Notes under the pieces: generated by a model
The model's input: the letters and a program-made list of their open reading frames with translations, nothing else
Told to the model about the DNA's origin: nothing
Database searches by the model: none
Shown: piece by piece, positions 31,307 to 37,108 of the stretch
Position numbering within the stretch: position 1 is the first letter of the stretch
How the letters are laid out: every line of letters starts with the position of its first letter
Made by a program: the position numbers and the translations under genes
NCBI GenBank assembly: GCA_948433085.1
Contig: CAOJDP010000007.1
Coordinates: forward strand, 1-37,108
Source: an uncultured Caryophanales bacterium
GTDB taxonomy: Bacteria; Bacillota_I; Bacilli_A; RF39; UBA660
Length of the DNA stretch: 37,108 bases
Reading direction: 5' to 3'

Positions 31307-32104
31307 ATGTGTAAAACTTTAAAAGTGTCCAGAGCTCTTGTCTATTATGAAAGAAAAAATAAACGAGAAGATAAAGAACTAGAAGAATTAATTATAAAAC
31401 TATTTAAGGAAAGTAGGAACAATTATGGGTCAAGAAAAATCAAAGTAAAGCTACAAGAATTAGGATACCAAGTAAGCCTCCGAAGAATAAGAAGGATTAT
31501 GAACTTGAATGGATTAGTAAGTAATTATACAGTAAAACAATTTAAAGTCCATAAAACAAGTTGCAATGAAGAAAAAGTAGAAAATCTGTTAAATCGAGAA
31601 TTTAATCGTGAAAACCAACTAGATGTAGTAGTAAGTGATTTAACCTATGTGAATGTTGCAGGGAAATGGAATTATATTTGTCTAATACTTGACTTGTGGA
31701 ATCGAGAAATCATAGGTTATGCAGCAGGAGTACATAAGAATGCAGAACTAGTTTATCACGCATTTAGAAAAATCCCTTATGACTTAAGCAGAATCAATAT
31801 ATTCCATACCGACCGAGGAAATGAATTTAAAAATAAAATAATAGAAGAATTAATAGAAGAATTAATAGAAGCATTTGGAATAAAGAGAAGCTTATCTAAA
31901 AAAGGGTGTCCGTATGACAATGCAGTAGCAGAAGCAACTTATAAAATTATAAAAACAGAGTTTGCATATAACAGAAGATTTTCCTCATTTGAGGAGTTAG
32001 AGTGCGAGTTATTTGATTATGTAAACTGGTATAATAATATTCGTATTCATGGCTCCTTAGATTATAAAACTCCTGTTGTTTACAGACAGCAAATGTCCTT
32101 ATAA
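31307..32104 (+). CDS. IS3-family OrfB transposase, DDE integrase domain
   Basis: 265 residues from ATG 31307, but the frame is open upstream to the orfA end and reads N-Q-D-K-Y-S-I-S-A-M-C, the usual OrfB beginning. The functional product is therefore probably an OrfAB fusion made by -1 frameshifting near 31260. An HTH_21-like region lies at about 25-75 (N-Y-G-S-R-K-I-K-V-K-L). The rve core has the DDE triad: D in V-V-S-D-L-T-Y-V, D in F-H-T-D-R-G-N-E-F, and E in Y-D-N-A-V-A-E-A. The stop lies within the right inverted repeat. All catalytic residues are present. Confidence 0.9.
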   Translation: MCKTLKVSRALVYYERKNKREDKELEELIIKLFKESRNNYGSRKIKVKLQELGYQVSLRRIRRIMNLNGLVSNYTVKQFKVHKTSCNEEKVENLLNREFNRENQLDVVVSDLTYVNVAGKWNYICLILDLWNREIIGYAAGVHKNAELVYHAFRKIPYDLSRINIFHTDRGNEFKNKIIEELIEELIEAFGIKRSLSKKGCPYDNAVAEATYKIIKTEFAYNRRFSSFEELECELFDYVNWYNNIRIHGSLDYKTPVVYRQQMSL

Positions 32105-32122
32105 AAATTGTCTAATAAAGTG

Positions 32123-32152
32123 TTGACAATCCATAGAAGATTACTATATAAA
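32123..32152 (+). promoter_or_regulatory. Promoter-like sequence just outside the IS right end
   Basis: TTGACA (32123-32128) with TATATA (32145-32150, spacer 16) or TATAAA (32147-32152, spacer 18). It begins 8 bp beyond the IS, so flanking expression could be altered by the insertion. Confidence 0.5.
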
Positions 32153-32739
32153 TAAAATATATAAATCAAATGCAAATATTCTTCAAGAAAGTAATACCAA
32201 GGATGAAGCTGTTCTTATTCAAACAATTTATTCTAAATATAATGGGGGGAAAGTATAGCATTTCGACAAGTGATACTTATGAATTTCTAACACTTTATTA
32301 TGAAGTGAATGGACAAAAGGTTGAGAATGAAGAATTAATAAAATTGCAAGAGTTAGAAAAAATCGGAATGATCAAAAATAATTTTTTTACCTATTTAGAG
32401 AAAAATGAGTCAATGATCACAAGAATAAGTGAATATCAAAGCGATAATATGAATTATTCAAAGATTAGAATTTTTCTTCCTACAAATGATTTTAGTATCG
32501 CTTTTATGTCTTTTGAAGTAGAACATAAAACAGGGAAAATTATTGCTTTAAAAGTTCCAAAAGAATATGTTAATATCCAATCAGACGTAATGAAAGACTA
32601 TGTAAGTTATTTAGGATTTTTTGAAAATGATTGGATCTATGAAACAAACTCTATTCATTCAATAACGAATAGGTTAGAAATAAAAGTAGAAGATATAAAC
32701 AATGTTATTTCTATAAGTAGGGCACCTTATAATGGATAA
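32127..32739 (+). pseudogene. Unknown gene, N-terminally truncated and frameshifted at a G run
   Basis: The long frame from 32242 to 32739 reads G-G-K-Y-S-I-S-T-S-D-T-Y-E-F-L and ends S-R-A-P-Y-N-G. An ATG at 32170 is in frame but has no RBS, and its first residues (M-Q-I-F-F-K-K-V-I-P-R-M) look artificial. The natural upstream sequence lies in another frame: S-N-A-N-I-L-Q-E-S-N-T-K-D-E-A-V-L then I-Q-T-I-Y-S-K-Y-N-G-G, from 32127 to 32249. The two join if the six-G run (32244-32249) had five G. That upstream frame lacks a start codon and opens right after a TGA near the IS. Family not recognised. The alternative is a real 189-residue gene from 32170. Confidence 0.5.
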
Positions 32740-32745
32740 ATGCAA

Positions 32746-32774
32746 TTGACAATAGGATTGATATCTGATATAGT
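32746..32774 (+). promoter_or_regulatory. Promoter of the zinc-ribbon gene
   Basis: TTGACA (32746-32751), 17 bp, TATAGT (32769-32774), with an extended TGA before the -10. Confidence 0.75.
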
Positions 32775-32843
32775 TCTATAAAGTTACTTATGAAGCTTTG
32801 AGTCAATTTTTATTAATGCAAAAGTATGAAAGGAGTTTGAGCT

Positions 32844-33203
32844 ATGGCCAGAGTATTAAAAAATAAAAAATTAGTAAATACCCGATTAGCAACAAATTAT
32901 GGTGGATGGATGTACTGTGATCAGTGCAATGAAAATATAGGGTATCTATGCTATTCGACCTATGATCATTTAGAATTAAATTATCAGTGTAATTGTGGGA
33001 GTAAGGGTAGTATATTATTGAATTTTGAAGATAGTAAAATAGGGCAAATTTGTAATGATGAACTTATTTTGAAAAAAAACAGATTCTGTTGTCCAAAGGA
33101 TAATGAACCATTAATCACCATACTAGATGCGAAAGTAGCAAGTTATGAAATGAAAATTACATGTAAATCATGTGAAAGTATTTATACGAAAAAGACAAAT
33201 TGA
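32844..33203 (+). CDS. Cysteine-rich zinc-ribbon-like hypothetical protein
   Basis: 119 residues with eight or more cysteines. The pairs are C-D-Q-C near 25-28, C-N-C near 49-51, C-C near 79-80 and C-K-S-C near 110-113, so one or two structural zinc ribbons are likely. No signal peptide. I do not recognise the family. AAAGGAG precedes ATG 32844, and it has its own strong promoter and terminator. Lying between an IS-damaged patch and ruvA, it may be accessory. Confidence 0.75.
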   Translation: MARVLKNKKLVNTRLATNYGGWMYCDQCNENIGYLCYSTYDHLELNYQCNCGSKGSILLNFEDSKIGQICNDELILKKNRFCCPKDNEPLITILDAKVASYEMKITCKSCESIYTKKTN

Positions 33204-33227
33204 ATTTTAAAAACTGGATAATTTCAG

Positions 33228-33265
33228 AGAATTGTACTTGTTATAAACAAAAGACAGTTCTTTTT
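33228..33265 (+). terminator. Terminator after the zinc-ribbon gene
   Basis: AGAATTGT (33228-33235) pairs with ACAGTTCT (33254-33261, one wobble), with an inner TTGTT/AACAA stem and a T tract. Confidence 0.8.
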
Positions 33266-33323
33266 ATTTTGATGCGATTAAATTTCGTCAAAGAATATTT
33301 TTTTTAGAAAACGAACAAAATTA

Positions 33324-33332
33324 TGGTATAAT
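33324..33332 (+). promoter_or_regulatory. Extended -10 promoter of the ruvAB-queA-miaA operon
   Basis: TG-G-TATAAT with -10 at 33327-33332; a weak TTTAGA (33303-33308) is the best -35. AGGTGAT (33340-33346) follows as RBS. Confidence 0.6.
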
Positions 33333-33349
33333 GAATGCAAGGTGATGTT

Positions 33350-33904
33350 ATGTATGAATATATAAAAGGAATCGTTACAGAAGTAGAAAGTAACTATATT
33401 GTACTAGAACAAAATGGAGTAGGTTATTTAATTTATACAGGCAATCCCTATGCATTTCATATAAATGAAACCTATCAAATTTATATTTATCAATATATAC
33501 GAGAAGATGAAATCTCATTGTATGGCTTTGCCAATAAAGACGAAAAAGATTTATTTTTAAAACTCATTAACGTGAAGGGTCTAGGATGCAAAATGGCTTT
33601 ACCAATGCTTGCAACAGGTTCAATCGAAGGAATTATAGATGCAATTGAAAGAGAAAATATTTTATATTTAAAAAAATTTCCAAAAATCGGAGATAAAGTC
33701 GCAAGACAAATTATTTTAGATTTAAAAGGAAAATTAGTGAGTACTGAAGTGGCACAAACCACAACATCCAATGAAGAATTGATAGAAACATTAAAAGCAT
33801 TAGGGTATAAACATGGAGATATTCAAAAAGTAGTAGCAAAAATAGACTCAGCTTTAAAAATAGAAGAACAAGTAAAAGAAGCACTAAAATTGCTATTAAA
33901 GTAA
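33350..33904 (+). CDS. ruvA: Holliday junction branch migration protein RuvA
   Basis: 184 residues. Domain I is an OB fold (Y-E-Y-I-K-G-I-V-T-E-V, N-G-V-G-Y-L-I-Y). Domain II has tandem helix-hairpin-helix motifs (L-I-N-V-K-G-L-G-C-K-M-A and F-P-K-I-G-D-K-V-A-R-Q-I). C-terminal domain III is E-E-L-I-E-T-L-K-A-L-G-Y. It binds four-way junctions as a tetramer and recruits RuvB, which is encoded 12 bp downstream. The frame extends to ATG 33335, but AGGTGAT sits between the two candidates and fixes the start at ATG 33350. Confidence 0.95.
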   Translation: MYEYIKGIVTEVESNYIVLEQNGVGYLIYTGNPYAFHINETYQIYIYQYIREDEISLYGFANKDEKDLFLKLINVKGLGCKMALPMLATGSIEGIIDAIERENILYLKKFPKIGDKVARQIILDLKGKLVSTEVAQTTTSNEELIETLKALGYKHGDIQKVVAKIDSALKIEEQVKEALKLLLK

Positions 33905-33916
33905 AGGAGAAAATAT

Positions 33917-34921
33917 ATGGAAGATAGAGTCCTTACCAATGAAGAATTAAAAGAGGATTGCTTTGAAGAAAATATTCGTCCTAGCAGTTTAGAAGAATAT
34001 GTAGGTCAAAAAGAGGTAAAAGAAAATTTAAATATCTTTATTAAAGCTGCCAAAATGAGAGAAGAACCACTAGACCATGTTCTTTTATATGGACCTCCAG
34101 GGTTAGGAAAAACAACCCTTGCTTATATCATTGCGAATGCCTTAGAAAGTAACATAAAAACTGCAAGTGGACCTTCTATTGAAAAAAGTGGCGATTTAGC
34201 AGCTGTTTTATCTTCATTAGAACCAGGTGATGTTTTATTCATTGATGAAATACATAGAATGCCAAGATATATAGAGGAAATTTTATATTCTGCTATGGAA
34301 GATTTTGTATTAGACATTGTAATTGGAAGTGATTCTAGTTCTAAAAATATTCGCATTGATTTGCCTCCTTTTACCCTTGTTGGTGCAACCACACGTGCAG
34401 GCGATTTGTCAAGTCCTTTAAGAGATCGCTTTGGAATTGTTTCCAAACTACAATACTATACAGTTGAAGAACTCACAAAGATTGTAAAGCGAACAAGTCG
34501 TGTATTAGAAGTAGAAATGGATAAAGATGCTGCAATTGAACTAGCAAGACGCAGTAGAGGAACTCCTAGAATAGCAAATAGATTGTTAAAACGAGTTAGA
34601 GATTTTGCACAAGTAATAGGAGATGGAACAATTACACTTGACATTACAAAAATGGCTTTAGATAAATTAAAAGTAGATGCAATTGGCTTAGATGATACAG
34701 ATTATCATCTGTTAAAATCCATTATTGAAAAATTCAATGGAGGACCTGTTGGTATTGAAGCAATTGCGTCTTCCATTGGTGAAGAACAAACGACAATCGA
34801 AGATGTATATGAACCCTATTTATTACAAATTGGATTTTTAAAAAGAACAAATAGAGGTCGTATTGTAACACAATTAGCCTATGAACACTTAAAAATCAAC
34901 TATCAAGAAGGTATGTTGTGA
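33917..34921 (+). CDS. ruvB: Holliday junction helicase subunit RuvB
   Basis: 334 residues. AAA+ ATPase: [11 protein letters not shown] near the N-terminus, Walker A G-P-P-G-L-G-K-T at about 60, Walker B L-F-I-D-E-I-H-R, sensor I G-A-T-T-R-A-G, arginine finger in S-P-L-R-D-R-F-G, and a C-terminal winged helix ([10 protein letters not shown]). It drives branch migration with RuvA. RuvC is not adjacent, as is usual for Firmicutes, which use RecU. AAGGAG precedes ATG 33917. Confidence 0.97.
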   Translation: MEDRVLTNEELKEDCFEENIRPSSLEEYVGQKEVKENLNIFIKAAKMREEPLDHVLLYGPPGLGKTTLAYIIANALESNIKTASGPSIEKSGDLAAVLSSLEPGDVLFIDEIHRMPRYIEEILYSAMEDFVLDIVIGSDSSSKNIRIDLPPFTLVGATTRAGDLSSPLRDRFGIVSKLQYYTVEELTKIVKRTSRVLEVEMDKDAAIELARRSRGTPRIANRLLKRVRDFAQVIGDGTITLDITKMALDKLKVDAIGLDDTDYHLLKSIIEKFNGGPVGIEAIASSIGEEQTTIEDVYEPYLLQIGFLKRTNRGRIVTQLAYEHLKINYQEGML

Positions 34922-34968
34922 TAACTTATTATGTGTCAATAAATACACAAATATAGGAGATGAACAAA

Positions 34969-35994
34969 ATGAAAACAGATGATTTTGATTATGAATTACC
35001 TGAATCCTTAATTGCTCAAATTCCTTTAAAACAAAGGGATTATTCCAAGATGATGGTACTAGATAAAAAGAGTGGTGAAATTCTTCATAAATATTTTTAT
35101 AATATTTTAGACGAACTAAAAAGTGGAGATGTGTTAGTTTTGAATAATACACAAGTAATCCCTGCTAGACTATATGGAGTAAAAGAAGAGACAAAAGCTA
35201 TGGTTGAACTTTTACTGTTAAAAGAAAAAGAAAATGATACATGGGAATGTCTTGCAAAACCAGCCAAAAGGATAAAAGTAGGGACAGAACTCTCTTTTGG
35301 AAATGGAATTTTAAAAGCAGTCTGTACAAAAATTGGAGAAGAAGGAATTCGCATTTTTAAATTACAATATGAAGGGATTCTTTACGAACTTTTAGACAGC
35401 CTTGGAGAGATGCCATTGCCACCTTATATACATGAAAAGTTAGAAAATAAAGATCGTTATCAGACTGTGTATGCGAAAAATGCAGGAAGTGCAGCAGCCC
35501 CTACTGCAGGTTTACATTTTACAAAAGAATTATTAGACAAACTCTATGAAAAGGGTGTACAAATTCAGTATGTCACTTTACATGTAGGGCTTGGAACATT
35601 TCGACCTGTAACTGTGGAAGATGTGACAACCCATAAAATGCATAGTGAATTTTATCAAATGGATGCGGATGTCGCAAAAGTTTTGAATCAAGCAAAACAA
35701 GAAGGAAGAAGAATTATAGCAGTAGGAACAACAACGACTAGAGTATTAGAAACGATTATCAAATCCTACCATACATTTCAAGCATGTAGTGGATGGACAG
35801 ATATTTTTATCTATCCAGGGTATTCATTTGAAGCAATCGATGCATTGATTACAAATTTTCATTTACCAAAATCAACATTGCTAATGCTAGTAAGTGCGTT
35901 TGCTGGTAAAGAACATATTATGCATGCTTATCATGAAGCAGTAGCGCAGAAATATCGTTTTTTTTCATTTGGTGATAGTATGTTTATAAAGTGA
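34969..35994 (+). CDS. queA: S-adenosylmethionine:tRNA ribosyltransferase-isomerase QueA
   Basis: 341 residues, normal length. Begins [14 protein letters not shown], with [13 protein letters not shown], then [10 protein letters not shown] and [10 protein letters not shown], the classic QueA motifs. It transfers and isomerises the ribosyl of SAM onto preQ1 at position 34 of tRNA, making epoxyqueuosine. ruvA-ruvB-queA is a conserved Firmicutes order. ATG 34960 is in frame, but AGGAGA lies only 2 nt before it and 9-10 nt before ATG 34969, so the latter is chosen. Confidence 0.96.
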   Translation: MKTDDFDYELPESLIAQIPLKQRDYSKMMVLDKKSGEILHKYFYNILDELKSGDVLVLNNTQVIPARLYGVKEETKAMVELLLLKEKENDTWECLAKPAKRIKVGTELSFGNGILKAVCTKIGEEGIRIFKLQYEGILYELLDSLGEMPLPPYIHEKLENKDRYQTVYAKNAGSAAAPTAGLHFTKELLDKLYEKGVQIQYVTLHVGLGTFRPVTVEDVTTHKMHSEFYQMDADVAKVLNQAKQEGRRIIAVGTTTTRVLETIIKSYHTFQACSGWTDIFIYPGYSFEAIDALITNFHLPKSTLLMLVSAFAGKEHIMHAYHEAVAQKYRFFSFGDSMFIK

Positions 35995-36065
35995 AAAATA
36001 CAAATTATGGATCTTAAGCAATTACTAAAAAGCGTCTTTGCAAATATATAAAAGAAGGTAAATTT

Positions 36066-36947
36066 ATGGATAAAATTATATGTATTGTAGGCCCAACAGG
36101 TGTAGGAAAAACAAAGTTAAGCATTGAACTTGCTAAGAGGTATAATGGTGAAATTATCAATGCCGATAGTACGCAAGTATATAAAGAACTGAATATTGCT
36201 ACCGCTAAAGTGACCGAAGAAGAAAAAGAAAATATCCCCCACCATTTATTAGATATCAAAGAAGTAGATGAAAGTTATACTGTATATGATTATCAGCGAG
36301 ATTGTAGACAAAAAATAGTAGAGATTCAAAACAGAGGAAAAACACCTATTCTAGTAGGGGGAACAGGTTTGTATATCAAGGCAGCTTTGTATGATTATGA
36401 ATTAGAAGAGGAAAATATAAGTACAATTCCATATACAGAAACAACAGAAGTGTTGTATCAAAAATTATTAAAAATAGATAGTAAAACGAGTATTCACTTT
36501 AATAATCGTAAAAGAATTGAACGTGCTTTAAGATATTATGAAGCAACAGGAAAAATATTAAGCGAAAAGAAAAAAGCAGATAAATTGTTATATGATACAG
36601 TGATGATTGGACTTACATTAGATAGAGAAATCCTATATGAACGAATTAATCGAAGAGTAGATATTATGATGGAACAAGGGTTGTTAGAAGAAGCCAAACG
36701 ATTATATAACCGGTCATTACACACCAAAGCAATCATGACACCAATTGGCTATAAAGAATTATTTCAATACTTTGCGGGAATAGAATCTTTAGAAAGTGCA
36801 TTAGAAAAAGTGAAGCAACATAGTCGTAATTATGCAAAAAGACAATATACATGGTTTCGTCATCAAATGCCAGTAACTTGGATATCAGTTGATTTAGAAC
36901 ATTTTGAAAATACAATTCTACTTGCTTGTAAAACCATTGAAAAATGA
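36066..36947 (+). CDS. miaA: tRNA dimethylallyltransferase MiaA
   Basis: 293 residues. P-loop G-P-T-G-V-G-K-T at about 9-16, then I-I-N-A-D-S-T-Q-V-Y-K, H-H-L-L-D-I, L-V-G-G-T-G-L-Y-I and the C-terminal R-N-Y-A-K-R-Q-Y-T-W-F-R. It adds dimethylallyl to A37 of tRNAs that read UNN codons. The family usually has D-S-M-Q-V-Y; here Thr replaces Met. Last gene of the ruvA-ruvB-queA-miaA group, with 71 bp to queA and AGAAGGT as RBS. Confidence 0.97.
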   Translation: MDKIICIVGPTGVGKTKLSIELAKRYNGEIINADSTQVYKELNIATAKVTEEEKENIPHHLLDIKEVDESYTVYDYQRDCRQKIVEIQNRGKTPILVGGTGLYIKAALYDYELEEENISTIPYTETTEVLYQKLLKIDSKTSIHFNNRKRIERALRYYEATGKILSEKKKADKLLYDTVMIGLTLDREILYERINRRVDIMMEQGLLEEAKRLYNRSLHTKAIMTPIGYKELFQYFAGIESLESALEKVKQHSRNYAKRQYTWFRHQMPVTWISVDLEHFENTILLACKTIEK

Positions 36948-36948
36948 G

Positions 36949-36977
36949 TTGCAAAAGCATAATAATATTGTTATACT
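36949..36977 (+). promoter_or_regulatory. Promoter downstream of miaA
   Basis: TTGCAA (36949-36954), 17 bp, TATACT (36972-36977), with TGT before the -10 (extended). Transcription would start near 36984. Confidence 0.7.
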
Positions 36978-36983
36978 AAATAT

Positions 36984-37074
36984 GGTAGATGAACATACAA
37001 TCATAAAATAGTTTGCAGAGTAAAAATACATATTTAACTATTTGCAAACGGGGGGGGGGTATACCCCTTTTTTT
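36984..37074 (+). ncRNA. Candidate short leader or small RNA between promoter and terminator
   Basis: About 90 nt lie between a good promoter and a terminator, with no credible ORF (only a nine-codon frame from 36982). Two mutually exclusive helices can form: AAATAGTT (37006-37013) with AACTATTT (37036-37043), or GTTTGCA (37011-37017) with TGCAAAC (37043-37049), which abuts the terminator. It could be an sRNA or an attenuator of a gene beyond the window. Confidence 0.3.
37050..37074 (+). terminator. Terminator with a ten-G run
   Basis: Ten G (37050-37059), loop TATA, CCCC (37064-37067), seven T (37068-37074). Only four of the ten G can pair. Such a G run is exceptional in DNA this AT-rich. 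It ends the miaA operon or the short transcript before it. Confidence 0.75.
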
Positions 37075-37108
37075 AAGATTGAAAAAAGAAATAATGTATA
37101 GTATACTA

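Larger units (their letters stand above)
30918..32115 (+). mobile_element. Complete IS3-family insertion sequence
   Basis: 1198 bp. Terminal inverted repeats of 22 bp: left 30918-30939 and right 32094-32115 share outer TTAGACAA and inner AAGGACA with a variable seven-base middle. TAAA flanks both ends (30914-30917 and 32116-32119) and is a plausible 4-bp target duplication, though chance is possible in this AT-rich DNA. It contains orfA and orfB in the -1 relationship typical of the family. Both frames are intact, so it is potentially active. Confidence 0.85.

Noticed and set aside
36982-37011. Nine-codon frame as a leader peptide
   Set aside because: The ATG coincides with the predicted transcription start and there is no RBS.
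1-37108. CRISPR array, tRNA or rRNA genes
   Set aside because: No regularly spaced repeats and no tRNA-like cloverleaf or CCA-ended sequence was recognised.
1-37108. Alternative genetic code (TGA as Trp)
   Set aside because: Several intact genes end in TGA with nothing conserved beyond it, and Trp is encoded by TGG throughout; the in-frame TGA in the valS fossil is a nonsense mutation.

Overview
This is a low-GC (about 30 percent G+C by eye) chromosomal segment of a Bacillota (Firmicutes) bacterium. The Gram-positive replication pair dnaB-dnaI, a T-box riboswitch, ClpC with a UVR motif, SpoIID and a Cse60-like spore protein all point to a lineage of Bacilli or Clostridia with spore-forming ancestry. 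TGA is used as an ordinary stop (xerC, ruvB, queA, miaA, spoIID), so this is not a code-4 mollicute. Nearly every gene is on the + strand. Exact taxonomy cannot be fixed from the window.

Layout. 1-4.2 kb: the 3' part of an RCC1-repeat gene, a small unknown gene, a convergent YtqA-type radical SAM gene and a YfcC-like transporter. 4.2-8.1 kb: a YgjP-type metalloprotease, a secreted coiled-coil M23 hydrolase and a small coiled-coil protein in one operon, then a Wzx-like flippase and a 57-residue Cse60-like gene. 8.3-12.6 kb: a stand-alone clpC, an approximately 190-bp MITE-like insertion in the clpC terminator, spoIID and a small XRE regulator. 12.6-17.6 kb: a remodelled valyl-tRNA synthetase locus. 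It holds a good promoter, a complete T-box, an unknown ORF, the decayed N-terminal part of a bacterial-type valS, and an intact archaeal/Rickettsia-type valS. 17.6-21.4 kb: three tandem type IV pilin-like genes with nearly identical 5' halves, each with its own terminator, then a DUF2207 membrane protein. 21.4-27.6 kb: dnaB-dnaI, topA, an unknown gene and a XerC-type recombinase. 27.7-30.5 kb: ppdK. 30.5-33.3 kb: an accessory patch with a frameshifted XRE gene, a complete IS3-family element, a frameshifted unknown gene and a zinc-ribbon gene. 33.3-37 kb: ruvA-ruvB-queA-miaA, followed by a promoter, a short transcribed stretch and a terminator with ten consecutive G.

How it works together. The core is housekeeping: replication initiation and helicase loading (dnaB, dnaI), topology (topA), dimer resolution (xerC), Holliday-junction processing (ruvAB), tRNA modification (queA, miaA), tRNA charging (valS), protein quality control (clpC) and PEP/pyruvate interconversion (ppdK). 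Envelope functions are the M23 hydrolase, SpoIID, the flippase, the pilins and the DUF2207 protein.

The most striking observation is the valS locus. The T-box that should sense uncharged tRNA-Val now lies upstream of a wrecked bacterial valS and a phylogenetically different, intact ValRS, which looks like in-place gene displacement caught part way. Second are the pilin array with a homogenised 5' module and variable 3' ends, and the MITE-like element flanked by an unusually long 22-bp direct repeat.
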